Of a DNA stretch of 20,883 bases, positions 14,019 to 20,883 are shown piece after piece. The position numbers and the translations under genes are program-made. The DNA lies in the IMG/VR virus record IMGVR_UViG_3300038369_000022, positions 1 to 20,883 of that record; one strand, written 5' to 3'. This DNA is from a virus. Positions within the stretch are counted from its first letter, which is position 1, and each line of letters begins with the position of its first letter. Below the pieces are notes generated by a model, which saw nothing but the letters and a program-made list of their open reading frames with translations, was not told the DNA's origin and did not search any database.

Positions 14019-14413
14019 TGTTACAAGCACTGATAGGTCCAGTAACAGGTCTACTGGATAAGTTTATACCTGATGCAGATCAGAAGGCAAAGCTCGCTCA
14101 CGAGATAGCTACCATGTCTGAAAAACATGCGCAGGAGGCTTTGCTTGCACAGTTAGAAATAAACAAAGCAGAAGCTGCTAGTGGCTCTATATTCAAGGGC
14201 GGCTGGCGACCAGCAGTTGGATGGGTCTGCGCGATTGCTTTTGCCTATCATTTTATCGTAAAAGATCTAATTATATTTGGTGCAAGTTTTGCTGGTGCAG
14301 AACTACCAGAGCTGCCTGAATTTGATATGGGTACACTTTTAACTGTTCTTGGCGGCATGCTCGGCATTGGAGGACTCAGGACATACGAAAAACAGAAGGG
14401 TTTAACAAAATAA
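14018..14413 (+). CDS. 3TM-type holin (GTA-holin family, PF11351-like)
   Basis: 131 residues. After an amphipathic N-terminal segment (LIGPVTGLLDKFIPDADQK), a helix AHEIATMSEKHAQEALLAQL and the linker EINKAEAASGSIFKGGWRPA, hydrophobic segments lie at about 66-90 (WRPAVGWVCAIAFAYHFIVK) and 105-121 (MGTLLTVLGGMLGIGGLR), with IIFGASFAG between. The N-x-x-EA...F-x-x-GWRP-x-x-GW signature is typical of the 'Holin of 3TMs, for gene-transfer release' family. Holins open the inner membrane at the end of infection and let the endolysin reach the wall. The lysozyme gene lies about 700 bases downstream, and lacks a signal peptide, so it needs such a hole. Confidence 0.9.
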   Translation: MLQALIGPVTGLLDKFIPDADQKAKLAHEIATMSEKHAQEALLAQLEINKAEAASGSIFKGGWRPAVGWVCAIAFAYHFIVKDLIIFGASFAGAELPELPEFDMGTLLTVLGGMLGIGGLRTYEKQKGLTK

Positions 14414-14448
14414 CACAAGACTTATTTAGACATTTAAGGATACATACA

Positions 14449-14568
14449 ATGAAAAGAAAAGTTAAAAAAGTTATGAAAGGACTGCAGAAGGCCAGTAAAA
14501 CACATGCAGCACAGGCTAAAATGTTAAAGAGTGTTTTGAAAAATGGTAAGAAAAAGAGGTCAAAATGA
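14449..14568 (+). CDS. Tiny basic protein (39 residues)
   Basis: 39 residues: MKRKVKKVMKGLQKASKTHA, then AQAKMLKSVLKNGKKKRSK. It is nearly a single amphipathic basic helix. AAGGA at 14436-14440 gives a good ribosome-binding site. The pattern VMKGLxKASKxHAxQAKxLK is one I recall from several marine phages as a conserved small protein, so it is unlikely to be chance. Its stop overlaps the next start by 4 bases (ATGA). Function unknown; its charge fits nucleic-acid binding or virion packaging. Confidence 0.78.
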   Translation: MKRKVKKVMKGLQKASKTHAAQAKMLKSVLKNGKKKRSK

Positions 14569-14711
14569 GTTTATACAGAAACATACAAGCAAAAAGAAAA
14601 AGAATAAAAGCTGGTAGTGGAGAAAAGATGCGTAAACCAGGTACAAAGGGTGCACCCACCAAGAGAAACTTTGCAAGAGCAAAGCAAACGGTAAAGAAAA
14701 AGAAAGTATAA
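14565..14711 (+). CDS. Tiny basic protein with RKPGTKGAPT motif (48 residues)
   Basis: 48 residues starting with ATG at 14565 inside the ATGA overlap. Sequence MSLYRNIQAKRKRIKAGSGE, then KMRKPGTKGAPTKRNF and a Lys-rich tail. The (S/G)LY-x-NI-x-x-KR-x-RI-x-AGSGEKMRKPG-x-KGAPT pattern is one I recognise from small proteins in many phages, both cyanophages and others; no function is known. The stop shares an A with the next start (TAATG at 14709-14713). Confidence 0.85.
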   Translation: MSLYRNIQAKRKRIKAGSGEKMRKPGTKGAPTKRNFARAKQTVKKKKV

Positions 14712-14998
14712 TGGCAAAAAAAAGAGATCCTAAAGTAGGGACAGGTAAAAAACCAAAGGGTTCTGGGAGACGATTATACACAGATGAGAACCCAAAAGAC
14801 ACCGTTGGTATCAAATTTGCCACAGAAGCAGACGCAAGAGCTACGGTTGCAAAAGTTAAGAGAGTCAGTAAACCTTTTGCGAGAAAGATACAGATACTTA
14901 CAGTCGGTGAACAGAGAGCAAAAGTGATGGGTAAGAATAAAGTGGCTAGTATATTTAAAAGAGGTAAAGAAGCCATAAGAAAGGCACACAAAAAATGA
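14711..14998 (+). CDS. Conserved small basic phage protein (GTGKKPKGSGRRLYTDENP type)
   Basis: 95 residues. Opening KRDPKVGTGKKPKGSGRRLY is followed by TDENPKDTVGIKFATEADAR, TVAKVKRVSKPFARKIQILT, VGEQRAKVMGKNKVASIFKR and a basic tail. I recall near-identical wording in proteins from T4-like cyanophages and other marine phages, where it is a conserved hypothetical protein. The middle (about 30-75) looks like a small alpha/beta domain with basic arms on both sides. It follows two other tiny basic proteins with overlapping starts and stops, so the three are one translation unit. A virion or nucleic-acid-associated role is inferred only. Confidence 0.88.
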   Translation: MAKKRDPKVGTGKKPKGSGRRLYTDENPKDTVGIKFATEADARATVAKVKRVSKPFARKIQILTVGEQRAKVMGKNKVASIFKRGKEAIRKAHKK

Positions 14999-15108
14999 TG
15001 TGGACTTGGTTGCGATTAGCTAAATTTTTTAATAAGATTGGTAATTATTTTTACTATAAACACGTACAATCTTTAAGACAAAAGCAGGTAAAAGATGGAC
15101 TTAGATAA
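14998..15108 (+). CDS. Tiny Trp/Tyr-rich protein overlapping the lysozyme start
   Basis: From ATG at 14998 (an in-frame ATG at 14995 would add one residue) to TAA at 15106-15108: 36 residues, MWTWLRLAKFFNKIGNYFYY, then KHVQSLRQKQVKDGLR. It is an aromatic, basic amphipathic helix. The FF-x-(K/R)IG-x-YFY-x-KH-x-x-x-LR pattern is familiar to me from short phage ORFs, which supports translation. It overlaps the last bases of the upstream gene (ATGATG) and runs 14 bases into the lysozyme gene in another frame. The helix could lie on a membrane surface. Function unknown. Confidence 0.65.
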   Translation: MWTWLRLAKFFNKIGNYFYYKHVQSLRQKQVKDGLR

Positions 15109-15553
15109 ATTACAAGAAGAATTAGCAGAAGATGAAGGGTGTAAATATGAAATTTACAATGATCATTTGGGGTATGCGACTTTTGGGATTGGGCATTTGG
15201 TTACTGATTCTGATTTAGAATATGGGCAAGAAATTGGAACAAAAGTATCTAAAGAAAGAGTCGATGAGTGTTTTAAAACTGATATAGAAATAACCATAGA
15301 AGACTGTAATATTTTATACAGTAATTTCAATGACATACCAGAAGAAGCTCAACTAATACTAGCAAATATGATGTTTAATCTTGGTCGTCCTCGTCTAAGT
15401 AAATTTTTAAAGTTAAAAGCAGCCGTGGATGATGAAGATTGGATGGAGGCATCTGTGCAGATGATGGACTCGAAATGGGCAAAACAAGTGCCTAATCGTG
15501 CAAAAAGGCTTTGTGAAAGAATGGAGAAGTTATCTTGGCTATTCAAGCAGTAA
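15095..15553 (+). CDS. T4-type lysozyme endolysin (GH24)
   Basis: 152 residues, close to the 164 of T4 lysozyme. It cleaves the MurNAc-GlcNAc bond of peptidoglycan. The catalytic triad is clear: Glu14 in AEDEGCKYEIYNDHLGYATF, Asp23 and Thr29, with the same 9- and 6-residue spacings as T4 Glu11, Asp20 and Thr26. GIGHLVT (31-37) follows, as in T4. The C-terminal half holds NMMFNLGRPRLSKF (91-104) and SKWAKQVPNRAKRL (126-139), matching T4's NMVFQMG and SRWYNQTPNRAKR regions. There is no signal peptide, so release depends on a holin. Its last bases contain the start of the next gene. Confidence 0.96.
   Translation: MDLDKLQEELAEDEGCKYEIYNDHLGYATFGIGHLVTDSDLEYGQEIGTKVSKERVDECFKTDIEITIEDCNILYSNFNDIPEEAQLILANMMFNLGRPRLSKFLKLKAAVDDEDWMEASVQMMDSKWAKQVPNRAKRLCERMEKLSWLFKQ
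15523..15529 (+). promoter_or_regulatory. Ribosome-binding site inside the lysozyme gene
   Basis: GGAGAAG lies 5 bases before the TTG at 15535. It is within lysozyme codons, so it serves the nozzle-like gene only. With it, the TTG start gives the family-typical N-terminus (MAIQAVKLKPGINREGTRYT), which decides the start over any downstream ATG. Confidence 0.7.
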
Positions 15554-17379
15554 AATTAAAACCTGGGATTAATCGTGAAGGCACTAGATACACCACAGAA
15601 GGTGGGTATTACGATGGAGATAAAATACGTTTTAGACAGGGCACACCTGAGAAAATAGGTGGTTGGGAGCTTATATCTGCAGGAACTTATTTAGGTGTAG
15701 CAAGATCACTTCATAACTGGGTTAGTTTAGGAGGTCAAAACTTTATAGGGGTAGGCACTAATCTAAAATATTATATAGAATTAGGTGGTAATTATAACGA
15801 TGTCACACCTTTACGTGCTACTGTATCATTAACTAATCCATTTACTACCACATCTGGGTCCACCACTGTATTAGTCACAGATACAAATGGAGGGTTTGTA
15901 GATGAAGATTTTGTAACATTTAGTGGTAGTAGCGCAGTTGGTGGTTTGACTATAACTGGTGAGTTTCAAATAGATTTAGTATCTGCTACTTCTTATAATA
16001 TAACTGTGTCTTCTGCTGCTTCATCTTCTGCTACAGGAGGTGGGTCCGTATCAGCAGCATATCAAGTAAATGTTGGCTCTGCGTTTGCCATACCTCTTAC
16101 AGGTTGGGGTGCTGGTGGCTGGGGTGCTGGTGCTTGGGGTGTTGGAGAATCTTCTATAAACGAAGTGCGTATATGGAGTCACTCTAACTTTGGTGAAGAT
16201 TTAGTATTTGGACCCAATAGTGGTAGTATATACTATTGGGATGCTACGAATGGTGTTACTACCAGAGCCGTTGAATTATCTACTTTATCTGGTGCATCAG
16301 ATGTTCCGTTACTACAAAATATTATTTTAGTATCAGATATAAGTCGTTTTGTATTTTGTTTAGGTGTAAATCCCATAGGAGGCAACACTATAGATCCTAC
16401 TTTGGTGCGATGGTCAGATCAAGAAGATGCAGCTAATTGGACACCATCTGCAACTAATCAAGCAGGTAGTTTAAGACTGTCTCGTGGCACTAAAATAGTC
16501 GCAGCATCTCAAGCTAGACAAGAGGTGCTTGTATGGACAGATTCTTCTTTATATTCCCTGCAGTATGTTGGTGCACCTGCTGTGTGGACAGCTACATTAG
16601 TTGGTGAAAACATATCTATATCTTCACAATTATCAGTGTCTTATGCAAACGGTGTAGCGTATTGGATGGGTAAAGATAAGTTTTATATGTATGATGGTCG
16701 TACACAACCGCTAAGATGTGACGTTCGTAAATATATCTTCAATGATTTTAACACTCAACAATATGCACAAGTGTTTTCTGGCACTAACGAGTCTTTTCAT
16801 GAGATATGGTGGTTTTATTGTAGTGAGAGTGTTAATAATATAGACAAATATGTAATATATAATTATTTAGAAAAGGTATGGTATTATGGTACTTTAGCAC
16901 GTACAGCGTGGCTTGACTCTGGATTGCGTGATAAGCCGTTAGCAGCCACATATAGTAACAACCTTGTAAATCACGAAACTGGTATCGATGATAATGTAAC
17001 TGGCACAGCAGCAGCTATAACAGCATACATAGAATCTTCAGACTTTGATATAGGTGACGGTGACAGATTCTCATTAGTAAATCGTGTAGTGCCTGATGCT
17101 TCATTTGACGGCTCTACAGCAGATAGCCCAGTTGCAACTATGACTCTACATGCACTAGGTGGCTCTGGGTCTGGTCGTAATTCACCTGCTTCAGAAGGTG
17201 GAGTTAGTAATGCTACTATAACACGCACAGCAACAAGTCCTGTTGAAGTATTTACAGATTTAATAAATATAAGAGTGCGAGGACGACAATTATCCATGCG
17301 TTTTGAGTCCTCTGCAACAGGCGTTACATGGCAGTTAGGTACACCTAGATTAGATATTAGACCAGATGGGAGGCGTTAA
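15535..17379 (+). CDS. Tail nozzle / packaged-DNA stabilisation-like protein, TTG start
   Basis: 614 residues. The start MAIQAVKLKPGINREGTRYT and EGGYYDGDKIRFRQGTPEKI, the GWGAGGWGAGAWGVGE segment (about 190-205), then NFGEDLVFGPNSGSIYYWDA and SRFVFCLGVNP, and the end WQLGTPRLDIRPDGRR are all features I recall from a conserved protein of short-tailed marine phages. It occupies the position and size class of P22 gp10 / T7 gp12 nozzle proteins that close the tail and hold the DNA in. A Ser/Thr-rich insert (about 100-178, including TSGSTTVLVTDTNGGFVDED) looks like an added beta domain. The gene overlaps lysozyme by 19 bases. The nozzle role is inferred by analogy. Confidence 0.85.
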   Translation: MAIQAVKLKPGINREGTRYTTEGGYYDGDKIRFRQGTPEKIGGWELISAGTYLGVARSLHNWVSLGGQNFIGVGTNLKYYIELGGNYNDVTPLRATVSLTNPFTTTSGSTTVLVTDTNGGFVDEDFVTFSGSSAVGGLTITGEFQIDLVSATSYNITVSSAASSSATGGGSVSAAYQVNVGSAFAIPLTGWGAGGWGAGAWGVGESSINEVRIWSHSNFGEDLVFGPNSGSIYYWDATNGVTTRAVELSTLSGASDVPLLQNIILVSDISRFVFCLGVNPIGGNTIDPTLVRWSDQEDAANWTPSATNQAGSLRLSRGTKIVAASQARQEVLVWTDSSLYSLQYVGAPAVWTATLVGENISISSQLSVSYANGVAYWMGKDKFYMYDGRTQPLRCDVRKYIFNDFNTQQYAQVFSGTNESFHEIWWFYCSESVNNIDKYVIYNYLEKVWYYGTLARTAWLDSGLRDKPLAATYSNNLVNHETGIDDNVTGTAAAITAYIESSDFDIGDGDRFSLVNRVVPDASFDGSTADSPVATMTLHALGGSGSGRNSPASEGGVSNATITRTATSPVEVFTDLINIRVRGRQLSMRFESSATGVTWQLGTPRLDIRPDGRR

Positions 17380-17573
17380 TGGCTGTAGATAACACAAGAT
17401 ATGGTGTAGGTTTCCGTGCTCCAGCATTACCATTTCCTACTCCTGAATACGACCAACAAAACGCAGAACAACTTAATAATGTATTACGTTTGTATTTTAC
17501 TCAGGTAGATACAGCGTTAAGAAATGCTGTTATATCGGACAGAGCTGAAGCAACAGGGTGGTTTTTAAGCTAA
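17379..17573 (+). CDS. Small conserved phage protein downstream of the nozzle gene
   Basis: 64 residues: MAVDNTRYGVGFRAPALPFP, TPEYDQQNAEQLNNVLRLYF, TQVDTALRNAVISD and a short tail. The P-x-P-x-x-x-YD...QL-N-x-LRLYF-x-Q-(V/L)D pattern is recurrent in marine phages just after the nozzle-type gene. It is mostly one amphipathic helix with a Pro-rich start and may form an attachment point on the tail. Its ATG shares an A with the nozzle stop, and its own stop shares an A with the next start (TAATG), so three proteins are translated in close linkage. Confidence 0.85.
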   Translation: MAVDNTRYGVGFRAPALPFPTPEYDQQNAEQLNNVLRLYFTQVDTALRNAVISDRAEATGWFLS

Positions 17574-17902
17574 TGCCTAATAAATACGTAAATGCAAAAA
17601 AAGATTTATCTAGCACTAGTGTGACAACACTATATACAGCACCTGCATTAACTACAGGTATTGTTAAATCTATACTCGTGTCAGAGGACTCGGGAAACGC
17701 AGATACAATAACTTTAACAATAACAGATGCAGAGTCTTCTCCTGCTACTTTTAGTTTATTTAAAACAAAATCTGTTAGTGCAAATGCTACAGTAGAACTA
17801 CTAACGGCTCCTCTAGTTGTAGAAACTGGAGAAATATTAAAAGTTACAGCTGCTACAGCTAATAGATTACATGTCGTTGCCAGTATATTAGAGGTGTCGT
17901 AA
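17573..17902 (+). CDS. Small beta-rich virion protein, related in plan to 6712-7077
   Basis: 109 residues from ATG at 17573. Five upstream codons starting at a GTG (17558) lie inside the previous gene and lack the TAATG junction used throughout this region, so they are not preferred. Sequence MPNKYVNAKKDLSSTSVTTL, YTAPALTTGIVKSILVSEDS, then LKVTAATANRLHVVASILEV. The opening Y-T-x-P...T-x-x-V-K-S-I and the ending TGEILKVTA...HVVASILE match the layout of the protein at 6712-7077. It is all-beta in appearance with few charges, likely a tail part near the nozzle. Function unknown. Confidence 0.83.
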   Translation: MPNKYVNAKKDLSSTSVTTLYTAPALTTGIVKSILVSEDSGNADTITLTITDAESSPATFSLFKTKSVSANATVELLTAPLVVETGEILKVTAATANRLHVVASILEVS

Positions 17903-18381
17903 TGCAGACTGTAGATAGTAATAATAAATTACTTGATATGTCTAGTATAATGGCTATGGCATCAGATCAATTAGGTTATATGTACAGAGGTAGCTCTTTA
18001 AATATAGAAACAATATTAGCTACATTGGCTAAAGAAACAAGTCTGCCTGATACAGATGTAGTGCAGATAGGAAATACTGTGTTTATTGGTCATACGGGCA
18101 AAGGGGATAAAAAATCTAAAATGCACGGGAGACCTTTAAACGTAGACACAAGTAGAAATTTTATACGTAATATGTTAAAATACGGAGGATACTTGCAAGA
18201 TAAAGATATTACACATTATTCTACTTATTTTAAAGGTGAAGCGTTAGTGCCTGCTATAAAAATTATACAAAAACGCTTGTTAAGTGTAGATACTGATATG
18301 TATTTAGGTCAACCTGAAGGTGATGACGGGTATCTCGTTTACGTAAAATTTGGTAAAGATCCTTTGAACGAGATGTTTTAA
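17902..18381 (+). CDS. Phage protein of unknown function between nozzle and ejection-type genes
   Basis: 159 residues starting MQTVDSNNKLLDMSSIMAMA. It has mixed composition: a helical start (SDQLGYMYRGSSLNIETILA; TLAKETSLPDTDVVQIGN), a beta piece (TVFIGHTGKGDKKSKMHGRP), helices (SRNFIRNMLKYGGYLQDKDI; HYSTYFKGEALVPAIKIIQK), and an end in EGDDGYLVYVKFGKDPLNEM. The middle GHTGKGDKKSKMHGR is basic and glycine-rich, possibly a phosphate- or nucleic-acid-contacting loop. I recognise no family. Soluble, no signal peptide or TM. The order (after nozzle accessory proteins, before a giant protein) suggests a virion or ejection role. The start shares an A with the previous stop. Confidence 0.8.
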   Translation: MQTVDSNNKLLDMSSIMAMASDQLGYMYRGSSLNIETILATLAKETSLPDTDVVQIGNTVFIGHTGKGDKKSKMHGRPLNVDTSRNFIRNMLKYGGYLQDKDITHYSTYFKGEALVPAIKIIQKRLLSVDTDMYLGQPEGDDGYLVYVKFGKDPLNEMF

Positions 18382-18382
18382 C

Positions 18383-20883
18383 ATGGCTCCTATTCTTGAC
18401 CCCATAAAAGATATTATTAAAAAACCAATTAAGTGGATTGGTGATGTAATATCAGATGTTGGTGATTGGATTGTTGATGAAATAATTGAGCCTGTTGTAG
18501 ACACCATAGAAGGCACTATAGATGCTTTATTAGACGATCCTGTAAAAACTATAGCTACTATAGCTGCGGTTGCTACAGGAAATGCGTGGGCTCTGCCTCT
18601 TATAGAGGGTGCTGACGTTGCCATAGAAGGTGGTGATATTGGTGATATTTTAGAAGCAACTGCTAAAGCGTATGTAGCACAACAAGTTGGGGCGGCTGCA
18701 GGTGAGTACGCAGGTAAAGCTGCTGCATCTAGTGCAACCTCGGCAGCACAAGCAAAAATAGTTGGGTCTATTGTTGCACAAGGCACATCTAGTGCTACAG
18801 CTGCTGTGATATACGGACAAGATCCTGTTGAGGCATTCTTGAAAGGTGGTGTGCAAGCTGGTGTGTCTGCAAGTTTAGGTCAATTATCAAAGAATACAGA
18901 TTATCAAAAACTACCACAAGCAGCTAAAAATGTAATAGAAACATCTATAACGGCTACATTATCAGGACAAGATGTGACTCCTGAAATGATAGCTGGTGCA
19001 GTGACTAAAGCGTATGTAACTGCTGAAACAGTAGGATCATATTTAAACAAGACTGAATATGATGAATTTGGAGATGTATTACCTAAAGATTTTAACGATG
19101 CGCAAATTGCAGCCATAACAAATGGTATATTAAATACAGCAAATGCAGCTTTTGCAGGGGGAGATGTACCAAAAGCTATAATGGACTCTGTAATGAAGTA
19201 TGGAGCTACAGAACTTAGCAAAACAATAGATAAAAAAGTTAAAAATACAATAGATAAAGTAACAGGTAATTATGAAGTTACTCAAGAAAAAGCACAAGAA
19301 GTTGACGATGCACTAGATGACTACGAAGCAGCAGCAGCTAATTATAATTCCGTTGCTGATGAGATGAAGCCTAGATTTGATGAACGTGCTAGATTAAAAG
19401 GCATCGTAGATGATTTAAGAGTTAAATTACAAAATACAAACACAGAAAACGAACCTGCTTATCAATCTGCTTTAGATAAATATAATTCAGCTGTAAAAAC
19501 GTATAATTCTTATGCTACACAGTTAGATAAAGACTATACAAATAATTTTAAACCTTTGTTAGATAAATACAAAGCTGAAGCAGATGCAGCGTATGGTTCT
19601 CTTGATAAATTAACGACAGAATATAACACGTTAAAAGATGCGTTAATATCCAGTGGAGATCAGTTGGATGACGTGCTTAAACCTGTTCAAAGTGCAACTG
19701 ATAAAGCATTTGTAACTGCTATGATTGGTGAGGATTTTAACCCAGAAGAATATGCAAAATTAAATGGTTTAGACGATGGCGGAGAAACAGGTGAAGCAGT
19801 AGATCCGTACTATCATTGGCTTACTGTAGGTAAAGAAGAGGGTTTACCTGTAAACGCAGAACAATATAAGGTGCAATATACACAAAAAAGAAGTGATTTG
19901 TTAAATGAAGCCTTAAGTAAAGCAGGACTAAATTTAAGTAATTTAACCAAAGAACAACAAAAAACTATAATAGATAATTTTGATGCTAATTACGACGATA
20001 TACAAACATTAAATTTAGTAGATACAGATAGTCTTGGATTAGATATAAGTAAAAATTATTTAATAGACTCTATTAACAACTCTAATGCGTCTCAAGAACA
20101 AAAAAATAAATCAATAAATGATGTTAATACGCTTTTTAATGAAAATACGTCAACAGAAGAAAAATTTAACCAAGTTAAGTCTGTTACCAATAATGTTAAA
20201 ATAGATTCTGGTCAAGTAGTTGCAAAAGCAGAGGGCATAACTGATGAAGATATAGTCACTGGTAAAGCTCAAATACATATAGATAAAAATGGGTTAGTAA
20301 ATTGGAACGACATTAGTGGATTAGAACTCCCAAAATGGGATTCTAGGTATAATACAGTAGTAAAGAAAGTACCACATCCTACAATATCTGGCGCATTTGC
20401 TGTGGTAGATGCAGGCACAAACAAGTATTTAGATATTAACGAAGATGGTAGTCCTACAGTTCGTATTCCTATAAATGTTGGAAATACCCTTGAAGATTTA
20501 CGAAAAAACGACCCTGCTTCTTGGGCTAAACATGTAAATAGTTTGGGGTATAAAGGTGGTCAACTTTTAAATGAAGTAACAAATGCTGTAAAAGGCACTA
20601 TGGTTGACCACTATGAGTTAGTAAAAAATATCTACAAATACGCTGCTGAAACAAACACAGGTAAAGATATAATAAATAGTGATGGGTTTAAAAACCTTAG
20701 TGGTATTGCTGCAGAAGCAGGGGGAGAACTATTACAAGCTGCTAACACATTAGTATTACTTGTAGGTATAAATCCTGCATCTACTCCACTGGGTAAAACT
20801 GCTAGAGAAATGATATCTCTCGGTGGGGATATGAAAACTGATGAGTGGAAGGCGGCTAAAAAATCTATAGACGATAGAATAGC
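18383..20883 (+). CDS. Very large internal/ejection-type virion protein, N-terminal part (3' partial)
   Basis: The ATG at 18383 opens a frame with no stop to the window end: 833 codons so far. It begins with amphipathic and hydrophobic segments (MAPILDPIKDIIKKPIKWIG; TIATIAAVATGNAWALPLIE at about 57-76), followed by an Ala/Gly-rich stretch (to about 165). From about 305 to 435 the sequence is helical and coiled-coil-like (DDALDDYEAAAANYNSVADE; SALDKYNSAVKTYNSYATQL). Near residue 477 is YHWLTVGKEEGLPVNAEQY, a short motif found in large phage virion proteins. Another hydrophobic stretch lies near 774-795. Composition and position are those of internal or ejection proteins of short-tailed phages. 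No enzymatic domain appears in the visible part. Confidence 0.8.
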   Translation, partial: MAPILDPIKDIIKKPIKWIGDVISDVGDWIVDEIIEPVVDTIEGTIDALLDDPVKTIATIAAVATGNAWALPLIEGADVAIEGGDIGDILEATAKAYVAQQVGAAAGEYAGKAAASSATSAAQAKIVGSIVAQGTSSATAAVIYGQDPVEAFLKGGVQAGVSASLGQLSKNTDYQKLPQAAKNVIETSITATLSGQDVTPEMIAGAVTKAYVTAETVGSYLNKTEYDEFGDVLPKDFNDAQIAAITNGILNTANAAFAGGDVPKAIMDSVMKYGATELSKTIDKKVKNTIDKVTGNYEVTQEKAQEVDDALDDYEAAAANYNSVADEMKPRFDERARLKGIVDDLRVKLQNTNTENEPAYQSALDKYNSAVKTYNSYATQLDKDYTNNFKPLLDKYKAEADAAYGSLDKLTTEYNTLKDALISSGDQLDDVLKPVQSATDKAFVTAMIGEDFNPEEYAKLNGLDDGGETGEAVDPYYHWLTVGKEEGLPVNAEQYKVQYTQKRSDLLNEALSKAGLNLSNLTKEQQKTIIDNFDANYDDIQTLNLVDTDSLGLDISKNYLIDSINNSNASQEQKNKSINDVNTLFNENTSTEEKFNQVKSVTNNVKIDSGQVVAKAEGITDEDIVTGKAQIHIDKNGLVNWNDISGLELPKWDSRYNTVVKKVPHPTISGAFAVVDAGTNKYLDINEDGSPTVRIPINVGNTLEDLRKNDPASWAKHVNSLGYKGGQLLNEVTNAVKGTMVDHYELVKNIYKYAAETNTGKDIINSDGFKNLSGIAAEAGGELLQAANTLVLLVGINPASTPLGKTAREMISLGGDMKTDEWKAAKKSIDDRI

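Noticed and set aside
14414-14448. Terminator after the 3TM holin
   Set aside because: The short gap has no stem-loop followed by a T run; it holds only the ribosome-binding site of the next gene.
1-20883. tRNA genes, CRISPR arrays, insertion sequences, attachment sites
   Set aside because: Gaps between genes are under about 75 bases, and I saw no cloverleaf, spaced repeat array, transposase or integrase-like frame.

Overview
The window reads as the late (structural and lysis) part of a short-tailed, podovirus-like bacteriophage genome, probably marine. Every supported gene is on the + strand. The genes are packed almost without gaps, often sharing bases at TAATG, ATGA or GTGA junctions, and the DNA is AT-rich. 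I see no tape measure, sheath or tube genes. I do see head-tail adaptor-like proteins, a nozzle/stabilisation-like protein, a T4-type lysozyme, a 3TM holin and several trimeric-fibre proteins. The marine assignment rests on recalled resemblance of many proteins to families from marine phages, not on a search; the host cannot be read from the sequence.

Layout. (1) 1-443: the 3' end of a probable virion protein cut by the window edge. (2) 452-1892: four very basic small proteins in a row. (3) 1913-3820: two adaptor-like proteins of about 220 residues, with a four-cysteine zinc-ribbon-like protein and another small basic protein between them. (4) 3830-12593: the fibre region, holding a 143-aa structural protein, a 790-aa fibre with two blocks of a 13-residue repeat, a 121-aa beta protein, a 361-aa fibre and a 167-aa protein sharing a C1q-like end, a 599-aa fibre with a self-cleaving S74 chaperone end, a 363-aa receptor-binding-type protein and small accessory proteins. 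(5) 12590-15553: the lysis and membrane region, with an XhlA-like protein, a 250-aa membrane protein with a Cys-rich tail, a two-TM protein carrying a perfect EF-hand loop, a 3TM holin and the lysozyme. A second cluster of basic mini-proteins (14449-14998) and a 36-aa overlapping ORF lie just before the lysozyme. (6) 15535-20883: the nozzle-like protein (TTG start inside the lysozyme gene), three small proteins, and the first 833 codons of a very large protein, probably an internal or ejection protein, that runs off the window.

Working together, the adaptor and nozzle proteins would build and plug the short tail, the fibre proteins bind the host, the basic proteins probably associate with DNA, RNA or acidic virion parts, the last protein probably goes into the cell with the genome, and the holin/lysozyme set opens the host at the end. 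No tRNA, integrase, CRISPR array, insertion sequence, reverse transcriptase or clear terminator was found, and no intergenic stretch exceeds about 75 bases. Several small genes are below 60 codons: 4272-4334, 12590-12748, 14449-14568, 14565-14711 and 14998-15108.
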